NCBI RefSeq assembly: GCF_963675165.1
Contig: NC_087391.1
Coordinates: 1,135,001 to 1,199,000 of the forward strand
Length of the DNA stretch: 64,000 nucleotides
Source of the DNA: Halichondria panicea
Lineage: Eukaryota; Porifera; Demospongiae; Suberitida; Halichondriidae
Direction of reading: 5' to 3'
Positions 14,123 to 33,600 of this stretch are shown here, one piece after another. A model generated the notes under the pieces. It was not told the origin of the DNA. It did no database searches and was given only the letters and a program-made list of their open reading frames with translations. A program made the translations under genes and the position numbers. Within the stretch, counting starts at the first letter, position 1; every line of letters starts with the position of its first letter.

Positions 14123-15392
14123 TCAAGTCTTGCTCAAATGATCACAATGCAGTAAGAAAGCACTCTCTTCCTCTGGAGTTAAAGTAGCACTGGTGATACG
14201 AACTCTGCTGTGTCTGTAGTGCTTTCGTTTGGAGCAGCATGGTAGACAACCAGTCTTCATCATTTCTGGTGGTCCATCAATGTCATCATCCAGCTGGTGC
14301 AGTGCACCATCTCTCCCTCCAGTTTCCTGCATATCACCAGTGGAACTCAGGTCTGTGATGTAGCCACCTATATACAGCGAGGAAAAACATCACATTCACA
14401 TAGGCATTCCAAAACATAACATTCACATAGGTATTCAGCTTGCATTCAATATACGGTAATGAGGGGCTCACTAAGTACTAACATTTAAGTATTCTGTAGC
14501 AGCAGACCTATACCTTGGCCTTGGTAACCCTAGATGACAACGCATCCTACCTAAAACTATGTGATTAGCTATCTATCAGTATACAAATATAGGAGCACCC
14601 ATTGCATGTATAGAACAGTAGACTGGTCAAGCTCCGTGTAGAGACTCATGCATGCAACGTTTGCCACGATATTTGTGGCAACACTCAAGTGGCTAGACAG
14701 CATGCGCGCAGTTATCCACAATATCATTGATAGTGACGTAGCACTAGAAAACTTTGGGCTAAATCTAAGTATCACGTGCAGTAGATTGACGTCACAAAAA
14801 CCACAGCCACTTAGAATCTTATCTGATATGAAGTTTGACCAGCTTACTGTTCACCATACAACAGTGACGGCGCGAGTCTATTGCATGTAGTGTGCCAATG
14901 CCTATGAGATCTGAAGAACAGAACAATTGTATTAAATAGCACTGACTTGTGTTTGTTGAGCTCCAGGGGTCGTTAGTTGCAGCGGTGTCCTCGGTTACAC
15001 TGAGTGTGGCTGGTTGAGTATCGAGTGACGACTGATAGAGGTGATCATCACGGGCCTCAGTGAGGGCACTCAGAATATCCTTAGATTTTATATTGCGTTT
15101 GTTACCTCCTTCGAGACGATTCAGTTTAGATTCTGTAGATATAAACAGGAGTGCATTGATAGTTTTCAGTGTAACAAATTCAGCTTTAGTATCACTGTGA
15201 CTGTAGAACATTCCATCAGTTCTGATTCATTGCACAGCATGCATACTGACATGCTCTGGCACACAACATGCAGTCTTACTAGTATTAGTAGCTAAAAGCG
15301 GCCTCACCTAGTGACTGTAGATATCTTTTTTGTCCCTCTCCCTCTAAAATCTCACTGGGAGAGCTGTTTTGTGCTGGTGGAGGAGCTATCAT
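14123..15392 (-). CDS. Small hypothetical coiled-coil protein, 171 residues
   Basis: Three exons on the minus strand (15392-15308, 15132-14947, 14367-14123) join in phase at GT-AG sites. The start Met is preceded in frame by a stop. The product begins MIAPPPAQNSSPSE, then has a probable short coiled coil (QKRYLQSLESKLNRLEGG), an acidic Ser/Thr-rich middle, and a basic Cys-containing segment KTGCLPCCSKRKHYRHSR before an acidic end. I do not recognise the family. The CLPCC-plus-basic segment could be a palmitoylation or metal-binding site, which is inference only. The gene converges with the Rho gene (279 bases between stops). Clean in-phase splicing supports a real gene, but expression evidence is absent. 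Confidence 0.6.
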
Positions 15393-15827
15393 CCTTTCTT
15401 GGTGTTAGAGAACGATAGCATATGTTGGTAAAGATCTTAACTTTCATTTGACTTACTATGAGGGCTCAGCCTCAGGTAGAGTCGTCAATGTAAGAAATGA
15501 ATGTTTAGTATAGTATGGCTCAGGTAAAGGTCATCAGAGTATGGTATGGCTCAGGTAAAGGTCATCAGAGCACAGTATGGCTCAGGTAGAAATGAATGTA
15601 ATTATGTGAAATTACATTAATAATTATAAGTCCATTCAGAAAGTGAATGCATTTCATGGGGAAAAAACGATTTGCAAAAAAATGCTGAGTCAATCTATAA
15701 ATCACAACATCAATACACACACATACTATGACACGCTACAAAGCTATCAAAGAAATTATGCTTATATACATTAGTAATTACACAACAATGCACAAGATGC
15801 TAAAAATTGCTAGTCAGGTGCGATTAT
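15393..15827. repeat. Intergenic stretch with short tandem repeats
   Basis: Lies between the orphan start and the kindlin stop. It holds three imperfect copies of tatggctcaggtaaaggtca (15480-15600); a related copy occurs at about 16260-16290 in the last kindlin intron. Nothing else coding is visible. Confidence 0.65.
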
Positions 15828-22645
<6,818 letters not shown>

Positions 22646-22925
22646 TTTATCCACTGCACTGGCTGAGCACAAGCTTGTACGTAGTCACAAAATGCTATAG
22701 CTTCAATATCACGTTTAGAAGACCCTTGATGTTGGTTATATCAAAGCTTTCCTTGAAAAATCACAGCTAGATAGTCAACAAACAGTACAACCAACAAAAC
22801 TAAAATGAATAGCTGGTGTTTGTGGTCAAGCCCAAATGGCAATAGCAACATTCACTGGGCGGAGTTTCAATAAAAAATAATGTGTACAGTACACTAAAAA
22901 TATAATATTATTTCATAATTACACA
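22646..22925 (-). promoter_or_regulatory. Short spacer between RhoGEF stop and kindlin start
   Basis: Only 280 bases separate two long same-strand genes. The spacer must hold the RhoGEF 3'UTR and any kindlin promoter and 5'UTR. No clear TATA box or other motif was seen. Confidence 0.4.
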
Positions 22926-25900
22926 CTATTCATGAGTCTGCTGGCTGTATAATAGTTCTTGTAAAGTACTCATCCACCTGCAGAACAAGTACATGCAGTA
23001 TATATGATTAGGGGATCAACTGATAGGGTTACCTGTCATACTCGTAGGCTGTCAGGAGTTGGAAAGTATGAGTCGTCTTTTCATGGCACAGTTTGAACGT
23101 GTATCTTCTCTCCGGCACTTCTTCCTGCAATAGCAACCATAGAGGGGTTGTAACATACACTAGTGAGAGCACACATGTAACAGTTCCATACCAGCAATAC
23201 AGTATTTTGTGCTCACAAAAGCAAAAGTTTTTGTTCAGCTAGAGGGATTGTTATTCAACAACCACTTGTAATCATAATTAGCCTGACTTATAGTGTCCCC
23301 TGGTCCAACACTCACCTGTATGGCAGTGGACAGAGTACAGCCAGTTAGAGTGAGGGCACCACTGGCCACATCGTGCTGTACAATGTACGTAAGAATATTG
23401 AGTTTGCAATTCATGTGCCTAAAAGAAGAAGTAGGGATAACTGAGCACAACACAGTAAAATGGGGTCAGTTGCTGCGGCCACTTAGTCTCGCTGTTTCTT
23501 TACCATGCATCAGGGATGTGCCCACACGGTACTAACCACCACCACAAGACAAAATAACCACCACTTATAGAGGCCTTAGTACTACATAAAAGAGGCCAAT
23601 TCGTGTATGTGTGTTGAATTGAAGGATTAAAAATAGTCACCACTTTGAAATGCTGGGCACATCACTGGGTACATGTACCATGAACATGTAAAAGCTCTTC
23701 TCACTGTGTGGTCCTGATAGCAGACGAGTGTTCTGCAGGTGAGGACAAACCATCGGACCTCCATTAGCTTCCCCTCACACTGGTAGTGCATGTAGCTGCT
23801 CAGAGAGTGGTCCAGACCAGGCCGCAACACCTATACATAGGGAGATAATTGTATACATACAGGGAAATACATAATGAATACCGAGACAAGAGTACACTGC
23901 ATACAAGCATGCTTGTACTATCGAATGCTTATACGTACATCCAGGAGTACTCTTGGTACATCACTTAAAAAAGACAAAGGGGGTTGTACGTATGTCAGTA
24001 AAGGAACTCAAGCTTCTTACAATTGTCCTAGTCAAGTACCTTAGTATATTTTCTTTCACACACAAACTCTGTGACCACTCCCTCTCCAAAGTCCACCTCC
24101 TCCACGCCTCCGTTCTCCCCACCACCTGTCTCACGAGACAGCTGTTGAGACGCCAAAGCATAGCTGGTAAAAGGTAGCCCCTTGCGGACAGTAGTGGGTG
24201 CATATCGAAGTGACCTTCGAACCCACGAGGGATGGTTGTGTTCGAATGAAGGGTCGTTAAGAACTGCCATGATGGAGCCTGCATATCAGAGACTGTTAGC
24301 ATTAACTCCTTAAAGCATATCCGCATACAAAAGCTACAGTACTCGTGAACATTTTTTGTGGCTAAGCCCTCCCTCCTTGAAGCATAAATTAATACCAGTG
24401 CACACTACAGTGACAGACATGTTATTGTACAGTAACCTTACTGTAAGTCATCTGTTTCTATGTAAGTTATCTACTCTTAATAATCTTAAACCTACTTGGA
24501 AAGCACTGTAAGTACAATCATTTCACCTGGCTTGAAATGGAAATCTATTCTACACACTTGAAGTCAGTAGAGTTAGAATTTATTCGAGTGAGGTGAAAAA
24601 GGATTGTACAGTACGTACTGACAGCTGACTTACTATGAGCTTCAGGGTCATTGAGAACGGCAGCATAGGGAGAGTTCTTGCCCATAGTAGCCAGAACGCC
24701 CTCATCTTTCGTCTTGGCATTGCTCAACTCTGTGATCCACTTGGTACGCTCTTCCACACTCCTGAAACGGGTCACATGACAATCACATGACAATCGCACA
24801 GGGACTACACCACGTACTTGGTACAAAATCTAAACGGCTTTGTCAGACCTCTCTCGGCAATACAGAATCCATTACGGAGTACTGGAGACTCGACTATTGA
24901 AACCTGTGGAATGGAGTAGTGAGTATTGGAATTGGACACTAGATTCATACCAGCATTTTCTTGAGTGGCACTTTGTGGCGTATCCGATATCTCCCAGCAG
25001 CTGTGATTCGGGCAACCAGGAGCACATCTGAGAACTGTAAGAGGGGGAGGGCAACAGTGACTGATACTCGTTACTATCATACGAGGAGCAAGCTAACAGA
25101 GATTGAATCGGAATTTTTCTGCATGTGTACATACACAGTGTAAGCTCTTTCATAATAAACGCATTTGGGAGACTAGGTTTTGGCCATACTAAGTCCAGAT
25201 GCAATCAGTTTTCATTCTCTGGAGCACCTAAGTAAGTAAGATCACTTCCAACTACTGTACAACAGAGGTACTCCAACTTCCGCTTGGTCTGTGCTATACC
25301 AGCCGTCTGTCCTGCTACACAATGCTAATGAAGCCCAAAAGACCGCAACCACTGTACGTAGGTGGTGGCCATTGTTTAGGAGTTGTTTTTGAAAAGAAAC
25401 GGAATCAGGATTGCCTGCTTAAAATTTTTGCAAACTGCACTCACCAGGAAGAGTACTCTCTGCTTCCATCTGCTCCCGGGTACAAAGAACACCGGACCCC
25501 TACCAATGTACTTCTGCAGAGAGATAGTTCAAGTATCACACCTGCCTGTGGCTACTATAATATTCAAAGAACTCACTCGACCAGGAGCAACTATGTTCTC
25601 CTTGCCAACAAAGGTTTTCTGCATTTGAACCACCTTGACTTGGTTCTCCTGCCAAATAAAAGAGGGAAAAGTTTAAAGGTGGCAAGTTCTCACACACATC
25701 AACAGAACTGCAAAAATAAGTGGAAATTTTCATTTACAAAGAACAACTTTTTTGTTCTTTGTTCCTTAATTTTGTGCCTAGCTATAGGGGCCCGCTCCAG
25801 GCAGCTCTTTGTGTATGGGAGCCCCTGCTCCACTGTCTTTTGTCAATTTTCAGATACAGAAATTTAGTGTTCGTAAGTTGTTTGGTGGCAAAGATCGGTT

Positions 25901-28457
25901 GTGAGTAACTACTTACCATGTCTGTAATTCTTTCGTTCATATGTTCGGCAGCCTCAGCTATGGCTGCCAGGGCAGCTGTGTTTATGGTGAGAAGCCAGTC
26001 AGTTGAGTGGAAGTGTGTGGAAGAGTCAACAAACCTTTGGTGTTGTCTATGTCCGGGTGATCCTCTGGCAAGTGCTTCAGGTAGTCTGAATAATTGATTT
26101 ATCAACTTAATAATAATAGTCAAGATTTTTAATATGGCGTCTTTGTTCCGATAATAAGCATCGAACAAAATATTCTAGGAAGTATAAAAAATGATATTCT
26201 CAAGGCTTCATACCCTACCGTATAGCGGGTAATTTTCGAGGAACAAAATATTCGTGGTTCAGCAATATTGAGACATTTCGTGGGTAATATTTTCGTGGTT
26301 GCTGCTTGCACTGCAGGTAAAGGTAGGCAAGGTCGCTTCATTCGTGGGTAAAATATTCGTGGTCAGACCTCCAACCACGAAAACCACGAATATTTTGCCC
26401 CACGAAAATTACACGCTATACGGTATTATACTTACAATTCAAGGCATTGCCTGAGCAGGCAATGATAACCCTCCTCTTTACTAAGACTTGTTACAATCAT
26501 AATTATACAATCATGTACATGCAGAGTATATAAATTCCCATGGCTCTCACCTTCCAGAAGTAGTTTGTACCTAGGGATACGCTGGACAGGGCAGAGCATG
26601 TAGCTGGAGACAGGCAGACCTTTACACAAAGGACCTGTCTACAGTGAAGACAATATACTCATAAACAAAGCATTTACTAACAGAGGTACTATACACACTG
26701 GTTGCATTAATTACTAAGGTTGGGGCCTTGCAGTTGAATATACGATCAATTTTACTCGGCCCAAAATTAGGGTAGCAGACGAACGCAATCAGATTGCACT
26801 CACTTCAATAAGTTTGATGAGCTCTGCAAACGGTTTGGAGGTCTTGAGCCACTTACAGTAGGCCGCCTGAGCACTGTCAAATCTGGCACTATACATCGAG
26901 TACAGCTACTCAGAGGAACAAAAGAGTAAATAGAAGTTAAAAAGTTAATGGAGACTAAAATGTTTACTCAATGTCAGGCAGGTGTACCTTAAAGAAAGGA
27001 GCACGCTTAGCCAGTACGTCCGCAATCATTGAATTGGAGTCCCTACAAACACATGCTTGATGGATAGATATTCTGTAACACTAAGTTAAAAACTCACCAG
27101 TTTTTAAGTCTGTCTTCTAGTTCTTGCAGAAGGTCAAAGTTTAAGGCATAAATTTCACCAATGTTCAGGAATATTTCTTTCCTGCCCTGCTCTGGAAGGA
27201 TGGCCCTCCCGGTCATTTGAGATGTCTTGATAGCACCGTGAACCACCTGCAGGGACAGAAGGCACCATGGAAACATTAAATATACTGCTAAATTATTATT
27301 GCCATGACAACACAGTTTAGCAACCTTACTTATGTGTGTGCATGACGCCCACTAACTACTCTAGAGACGATAATGAGCCTACCAGAGAAGCAGCAAACAA
27401 TGGTCCAGGAATTGCAACAATTAAACGCTCTACCATATATGACAAGATGATTTGTTTCCAATTCCAACTAGTTCATGCATAATAAACACTGACGCACATA
27501 CCTTTTCCAGGAGCCGCACACTCTGCACATACCTGCAACCCAAACTCTTAATGACTGATAATTGATACAGTTTATATGCAGTACACTCACGTTCTCTCTG
27601 TTGTCATTATCTCGTGTGCAATACTGTAGTGTTTGGGTCTCTCACTTTGACTGTGGGGGGTGGTCTGCATGTTGGGGGAGGGTGGTGGGGTGGGGGGTAA
27701 GCCTGCCGCAGAACTGATGCTAGGAAAGCTATAATAGGTGGATTTAATCTTGAGGGCTTGCTAGGTTCATAGTCTATGATAAGGGGATGACATGCACACA
27801 CCACAGTAGTGGGCATACTGAAAATACAATATTTTTGAAGACCTACTATCAAAGCAAACCATGAACACATGAATTGTGTGATTTCTGCGTACACTATCAG
27901 TCACCCCATCTGTCGGAACCACAGCTGCTGACTCAGCACTCCTACATGTAGCTTCATCCTCTTCGGAGTTTTTCTTTCCATTTTCGTCGCCTTCATTCAC
28001 TGTTCCCTCTTGGCCCCCATAATCAACATAGTCTGTTCCCAGTTGAGATAGCTGCTTGAGGATGGCGTGCGCATCTAGTGTCCTGCTTAGAGGTGCATTA
28101 GTATCTAGTTTGTCTCCAGTGTTCCAAAAATAATTTGTCCAGTCAACCTACGAAGAGTGAAAACAGTTAGCAACAAATCCTGGATTAAAAAATCTCTTTA
28201 ACACAATACATAGTAGCACAATATTGATTTTGGGAGTATGTACCAGTACAAGCTAGCTGATACTGTACTGAGCTATGACATGAATAAGCTCATTTTCATT
28301 CAATAGTAGCTATCTAGCAGTGCACCTCTTCACTAGAGGCCTCTCCTGACAGCTCAGCCTCTGAGTTGTCATTCTCCGTCTCACTATCGCTGTCATACCA
28401 CTCTCCTGCCTCTATGGCAGCGGCCAGCTGTGCTTCAGTGTGAATGCCTTGCTCCAT
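22926..28457 (-). CDS. FGD-like RhoGEF with DH-PH-PH layout, complete
   Basis: The DH domain is expected to load GTP onto Cdc42/Rac-type GTPases. Twenty exons join in phase to 690 residues; from the start: 28457-28326, 28147-27893, 27664-27591, 27532-27502, 27246-27098, 27042-26988, 26905-26804, 26638-26551, 26085-26035, 25975-25917, 25648-25577, 25513-25445, 25034-24951, 24903-24818, 24761-24634, 24278-24040, 23830-23679, 23418-23316, 23124-23033, 22977-22926. Residues 1-130 are acidic and low in complexity. The DH is about 135-330 (HEIMTTERTYVQSVRLLEK; CPVQRIPRYKLLLEDYL; AIAEAAEHMNERI). PH1 is 345-465 (RWKQRVLFLFSDVLLVAR). A linker contains two AVLNDP motifs, and a second PH spans about 558-690 (VRWFVLTCRTLVCYQD). 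DH and PH1 resemble FGD1-6, but no FYVE zinc finger lies between the PH domains. FARP-like proteins also have DH-PH-PH but carry a FERM domain, absent here. Confidence 0.88.
26217..26425. mobile_element. MITE, 'CGTATAGCGGG' family, copy 1
   Basis: Begins accgtatagcgggtaatttt and ends with near-complementary aaaattacacgctatacggt. Inside are further complementary blocks (aaaatattcgtggt / accacgaatatttt), so the transcript could fold into a long hairpin. It lies in a RhoGEF intron. Close relatives lie at 57258-57463, 58918-59128 and elsewhere in the window. Confidence 0.85.
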
Positions 28458-28632
28458 CTTCTTGTCCCTCGTTCTTGTCCAGAGATCTGTAAACTGACTC
28501 CGTAAATTTCATCTGTAACATTATAAGGGGGCGGGGCTGGCTGGTAGATCTATAGAGTGGGTGGTTGCAGTTTTGACTACTGACACTTGTATAGATAATT
28601 ATACATATCTATAGCAGTGCTAACTCTACCCA
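28458..28632. promoter_or_regulatory. Probable bidirectional promoter
   Basis: Start codons of the minus-strand RhoGEF and the plus-strand TTL-like gene are 175 bases apart, head to head. Both 5'UTRs and promoters must share this interval unless distant non-coding first exons exist. An in-frame stop upstream of the RhoGEF Met supports that start. No TATA box is evident. Confidence 0.5.
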
Positions 28633-30622
28633 ATGAGGCCAATCCGTTGCTATTTGTGTGTTCTGCTGAACATGGCCCTGTACTTGGTGTGGATTGTGGC
28701 TTGGTTGCTGATGAGTGAAGACTACAGTGCTGAGAACACACCCCTCACACAGAGGTGTACTTCACCACCCCCTATTCCTGCTAGCAATGACAGTGCCACT
28801 CAGCTAGCCAGTGTGTGGAGGAGGCCTCGTCTGGTCAGATTTGCCTGGTACTCTAGGAGACAAACACCAGTGCACGTCGGGTAAGAATATCCAAAGAACT
28901 TGCATTTATTATTATTTACGCGTATATCTTATAGATATGGTGGGAAGACAGCTATGGCTATACTTGGTCCCTATGGGTTCCAAGAAACTCATACTGATGA
29001 TTGGGTGAGTTGTTCACTTTGCTACACCTATAAATGTTCCTATAATTAATGTTGGTTACTCCCCTTAAAATGCTACCACACATACCTTTATAATAAATAA
29101 ATAAATATATTAATAATTAATTATGCTCTCACCATACAGGATTTGCTATGGACCATGATTCCCCAGTGGGACTACCTGCAGATGGCATCCACTCCTGACC
29201 TCCCTCGACCATGGCAGGTCCACAACCATTGTCTAGCTCTCACCGACAAGAGAGGGATCTCTGGCTCAAAGGTGGCACAGTGGGAGCTGTTCAAGTGTAT
29301 GAGGGACAAGTATGGCGCTGACACTTTCTACTACATGCCAGAGTCATTGGTCATTCCTAGGTGAAGATAATTAGACATTTCACTGTTACTGAAGCTCTGC
29401 ATATCTAAAAGAACTGCTTGTCAATCCCATATTAAGTATAAAAGATCTAGTAGTAGTAAATTGCTGCAACCAGTGTGACAGTTTCCCACATTACAGAGAT
29501 ACCCAAATCCTTGGTGATCTACTAAAAAAAGAAAAAACACCTTGGATTTTGAAGCTATCTACTGGAAAAAGAGCAATTGGAGTACGACTTTTGTACAACG
29601 CTGACGACTTAACATTTGGCTCCCACGAGTACGTAGCCCAGCGTTACATCACTAATCCCTTTCTGGTCGACAACAGAAAGTTTCATTTGAGGCTGTACCT
29701 GGTCATCACTAACCTGAAACCACTGCGAGCTCTGCTACACAAAGAAGGACTGGTTCTCTTTGCAAGCTCAAACTATTCAACTGATCCAAACACGTACAAT
29801 GATTTGAGCAAACATTTGACTAATGCTGCAGTTGCTGACAGAACTGAGAGACAAAGCTCCTACAATTCAATGCTTCTCTCTGAGTTATGGCCTGCTCTAG
29901 AAACTGACTATAACATAGACACAACTTCAATCTGGAACAAGATAATTGATATCATGGCTAAGTTGGTTCTTAGCGAGCAGTGCGATAGACAACTTGATAC
30001 AAGGACTCCAGGAACATGTTTCGATCTTATAGGTGTAGATGTTATGCTGGATTCGACTCTCACTCCTTATGTCCTCGAAAGTAACAATGGACCTGAGCTG
30101 TACACTATGACAGAGAAAGCTAACACTAGGAGAGCAAATGATTTAGCACATAAAGCTATGCTAAAGGACCTCATCCCTTTGACAATTATACGAGAGAGAG
30201 ATTCAGTTGAAGAGGAACTCTTTCGTAAGAAGTAGGTGAAGGCACATGCACATTCAATGTGATCTATATTTACTGTTGCTCGTGTTATAACATTTTCTGT
30301 TTAGGCTCCATACATTCTCAAGAGATCAGAATTACCCAATGTGCGGTGAAAACTCGAGTTTTGGTGGGAAATGCATCACAGAAGCAATCACAACCGAGTT
30401 ATGGCAGTACTATTACGAAGTTAGTCTCTAAAACTAATTCATTTTTAACTACTATAATTACTTTGTGCCATGCAGGAAACACATCTTGAAGGCTTTCAAC
30501 GAGTGCTACCAATGCCTGGTTACGCACAGTTCCTCAGAGACAACCAAACAGACCAAATGTACGAACTTATCATAAAATGGAATCGATGGGACAAATCTAT
30601 TCGAAATAAAAATATTGCCTAA
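28633..30622 (+). CDS. TTL-domain (tubulin tyrosine ligase-like) protein with N-terminal transmembrane anchor
   Basis: Six exons (28633-28880, 28935-29004, 29140-29360, 29497-30231, 30305-30419, 30476-30622) give 511 residues. Residues about 6-27 form a hydrophobic segment ([20 protein letters not shown]), a likely signal anchor. The TTL ATP-grasp domain covers about 165-511: PWILKLSTG with the ATP-site Lys, [44 protein letters not shown] and [11 protein letters not shown] (Glu and Asn of the metal/ATP site). The family normally ligates amino acids such as Glu, Gly or Tyr to tubulin or other proteins in the cytosol. Two family positions look altered: the usual FDLR reads FHLR, and the Gly-rich SRGxGI stretch reads GKRAIG. 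A membrane-anchored, perhaps lumenal, member is unusual, so its substrate is unknown. It shares its 5' region with the RhoGEF and converges on Dicer. Confidence 0.85.
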
Positions 30623-30673
30623 TTATATGCATAATTTATATAATGTTAAAAATTTACTAACTGTGACTGAATG
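30623..30673. other. 51-base gap between convergent stop codons (TTL-like / Dicer)
   Basis: The plus-strand TTL-like stop ends at 30622 and the minus-strand Dicer stop begins at 30674. The 3'UTRs of both genes must therefore overlap or be extremely short. Confidence 0.8.
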
Positions 30674-33600
30674 TTATTTGTCCATTTCTTTGAGTGCTGC
30701 CTTGGCAGCTGCTGTTCTGGCTCCTTTGAAAGTCTTGCCTTTGGCACTGATGGTCCTTGATACTCCACTTTTGTCCACAAAGCTGACAGTGCATCTCACA
30801 ACACCTCTCCCTACTCGTGTCCTGCAGCGCAAAATGAACGAAGATTATAATTATATAGAACAGTTCACAATAATATGTGTTCTCACACATGGGAAATATT
30901 CGCTATAGATGCTTTAATTAAGGAACTACTTTTTATAAGCTTACTTTTCAGTCCGGGCAGTTGGTTCACGCTCTAGCAGTTCTTGTACAGGCATTACCGG
31001 TACCTTTCCATTAAAGGAACCTGTGGAATATATACATGCAATGTGTACATTTATAAGAGCAATATTGAAATCACTCACGAATTCTTTTCTCAAAATAAGG
31101 TTTGAAGACTCTCCACACGGTTTCCAGGCAACAGCCACTGTCCAGGTAGATGGCACCTGCCACACTCTCCAGAACGTCCCCCAGCACTTTAGGAGGGTCC
31201 AGCTCCTCCGCATCCTCTTCTTGAGTGTCTGTTTGTTCCACTGTCTCCTACATACACAAACACGTTCGCAGGACTAAATCTAATACACAAATCACTCTAT
31301 AGATTATATGTAAAACGCTTTCACAAGTTTTAAAAAGTGGCGAATAGTGGGAAAAAAGTGGAGGGGGAAAAGTAGGGCTAGTGGGGAAGAAAGGGAGAGG
31401 AGTTAGGGAAGTGGTTAAGCTAGCCTTTTGCATATAAATTCTGTATGTATGAACTCTTGGTATTATACAAAGTGAGTGCTACATGTACATGTATGACCAC
31501 GGCTTCAATGAAACATACCATTTGTGCACTGGATGCACACTCAGGCTGGCTGCTAGCTTCTTGCAGATGACCACTTGTTAGGACCACCCGTTCCCCTTCC
31601 GCCATGTCGACCTCACTGAGCATGCCCACAAAAGTGTTGATCTGACTGAAGAGAGACGGAGACAGGTGCAACACGGCCCTGTGTAGTTCTAACTCCACCG
31701 ACAACTCGGCAAATGTGTTGTTATTCACGAGTGCCGTACGCATCGCACTGATCTCCCCAGGTGTGTACTCGGAAAACGATGAGTAGATATGACACGTAAT
31801 AAGATAGTCAAGTACTGCATCACCGAGAAATTCCAGTCGCTGGTAGCAACCAGTCACACGATTCTTAATGTACGAGGCATGCGTCAACGCTTGCAATAGT
31901 AGTGGCTTGTCCTTGATACAGCTGTCAAATAAATCTTTCAATTTTTTGTTTCCTCTGTAACTCTTCTCAAGATGTTTCTCAATGTCACATTTCTGATGAT
32001 CTGTGAAGGTAGCTCTCGGGGGATGGGGGAAATGCTTTCGAAATATCGAAGATGAACATCGTACATAGAGAGGAAGTTTTTCCGGCTGACGTGGCTGAAG
32101 TACTCGCTGATGTGATATTGGCGAGGCTTCCCACCATTCTTGTTGCTTTTTCGGGGCAGGAGGGGTCAAAGAATCGTTGGAGCTTGATGCGCTTGAAATT
32201 TCCCCACTGTCTCTGCTACTGCTGCTTTGCGACTGCCAACCAGATACTAATGTGCCAGCATTCACAGGCTGTATCTTTATACCAACCCATTTCATGAATT
32301 TGAGGGCAGCATCGATTCCTCCGGATACAAGATAAGCTCCAATTAGAGACTCCACGCAGTCTGCAACACCTTTGTCTGTCACTTTGTGATGCAAGTAGTG
32401 CCTGGTACGCAAATTCTCCTGACTCTCCACAACTTCTCCGTCTATAGAAGGCCCTGGCATCTCTTCGACGTTGACAAACGAGAAACAAGGCGGTATCCAC
32501 ATCTGCCTCGGCTCAAAACTAGTGGACAGGATGTGCTCAGTGATTTTCTTGGTGTCCTTTTTCGCTAGAAGATAGAGGTTGAGATTTTCCACCCTCCGAG
32601 ATCGAGCAGAAGATAGGTTTCCTTCGTGTGCACCTGTGCGGTCATGGAACAGAAACACAGTAGTGGCTAGTTTCAAAAACGAATCGCCTAAAGTCTCAAG
32701 ACGTTCGAGATCGATTGAATCGTTGGCTCCTTTGGGTGTGAATGCTTGGAGCAGAAGAGCATTGTCTGGTCCTCTCTGAGTGAGTACTGAGATATCAGGT
32801 GTGCTTATCGGCTGCCGTGTGACTTGTTCTCCGTCAGTTGTGAACTTTTGCGTCAGCAGCTCTCCAAATCCATGGTCCTCGTATCCATGGAGATAGGTCT
32901 CGGTAGATATTTCAACACTGTCCCCTTGACGCCCGATTCCAGTTTCGAGCGCGACTTGTGAGCGGAAATTGTCAATGGAAAGAGTACATTCGAGCCGCCA
33001 TAAAATTGACGGTAGACAACGAGCAATCTTCCATATGGTTGTGGGTACAGGGTACAAAGTGCAGAGTTCGGGAAACAGCTTTACTTCACTAGACTGTCGT
33101 CTAATTGTCACATCCTCCCCTCTCGATTTGTATCGAGACTTAAGCAGTTTTAAGCGATTCTCGCGCAATCCAAGTGGTTTACAGTCAAGGGCCGGTTGAT
33201 TGAGATCTGTGAATTGGCAATTATACTTCTTCTGAAAATACTCGAGGTATGTAGCCGCAGCTGAAGAATATGGAAATGGTGACTGAAGAGTTGTTGCCTT
33301 GTCAACCTTTACAACCTCGTACAGCTTGCGTATTTCGAGTGGTCTGTGGACATCCATCACTAGTGCATTGTGGAAACTCTCTGGGGGTAGCGGCCAAGCT
33401 TTCTTAGGATCAGTCACAGCAAAGGAAGTACCAGAGGGAGTTTTGAGCTCAATGATGCTGTCAGCTACTTCCATGTTTAAGAATGCTTCCAATGGGTTTT
33501 CATCGAGCAAAACGCTCAAAGGGACAACAAGGTAGTCTTTTTCGGACTCATTGAAGGTCAGGTGAAAACAAGAATGGGTTATTTTGAGCAGCTCTGTGAA

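Noticed and set aside
25322-25867. 181-codon plus-strand open frame
   Set aside because: Antisense to three in-phase RhoGEF exons that encode a coherent PH domain.
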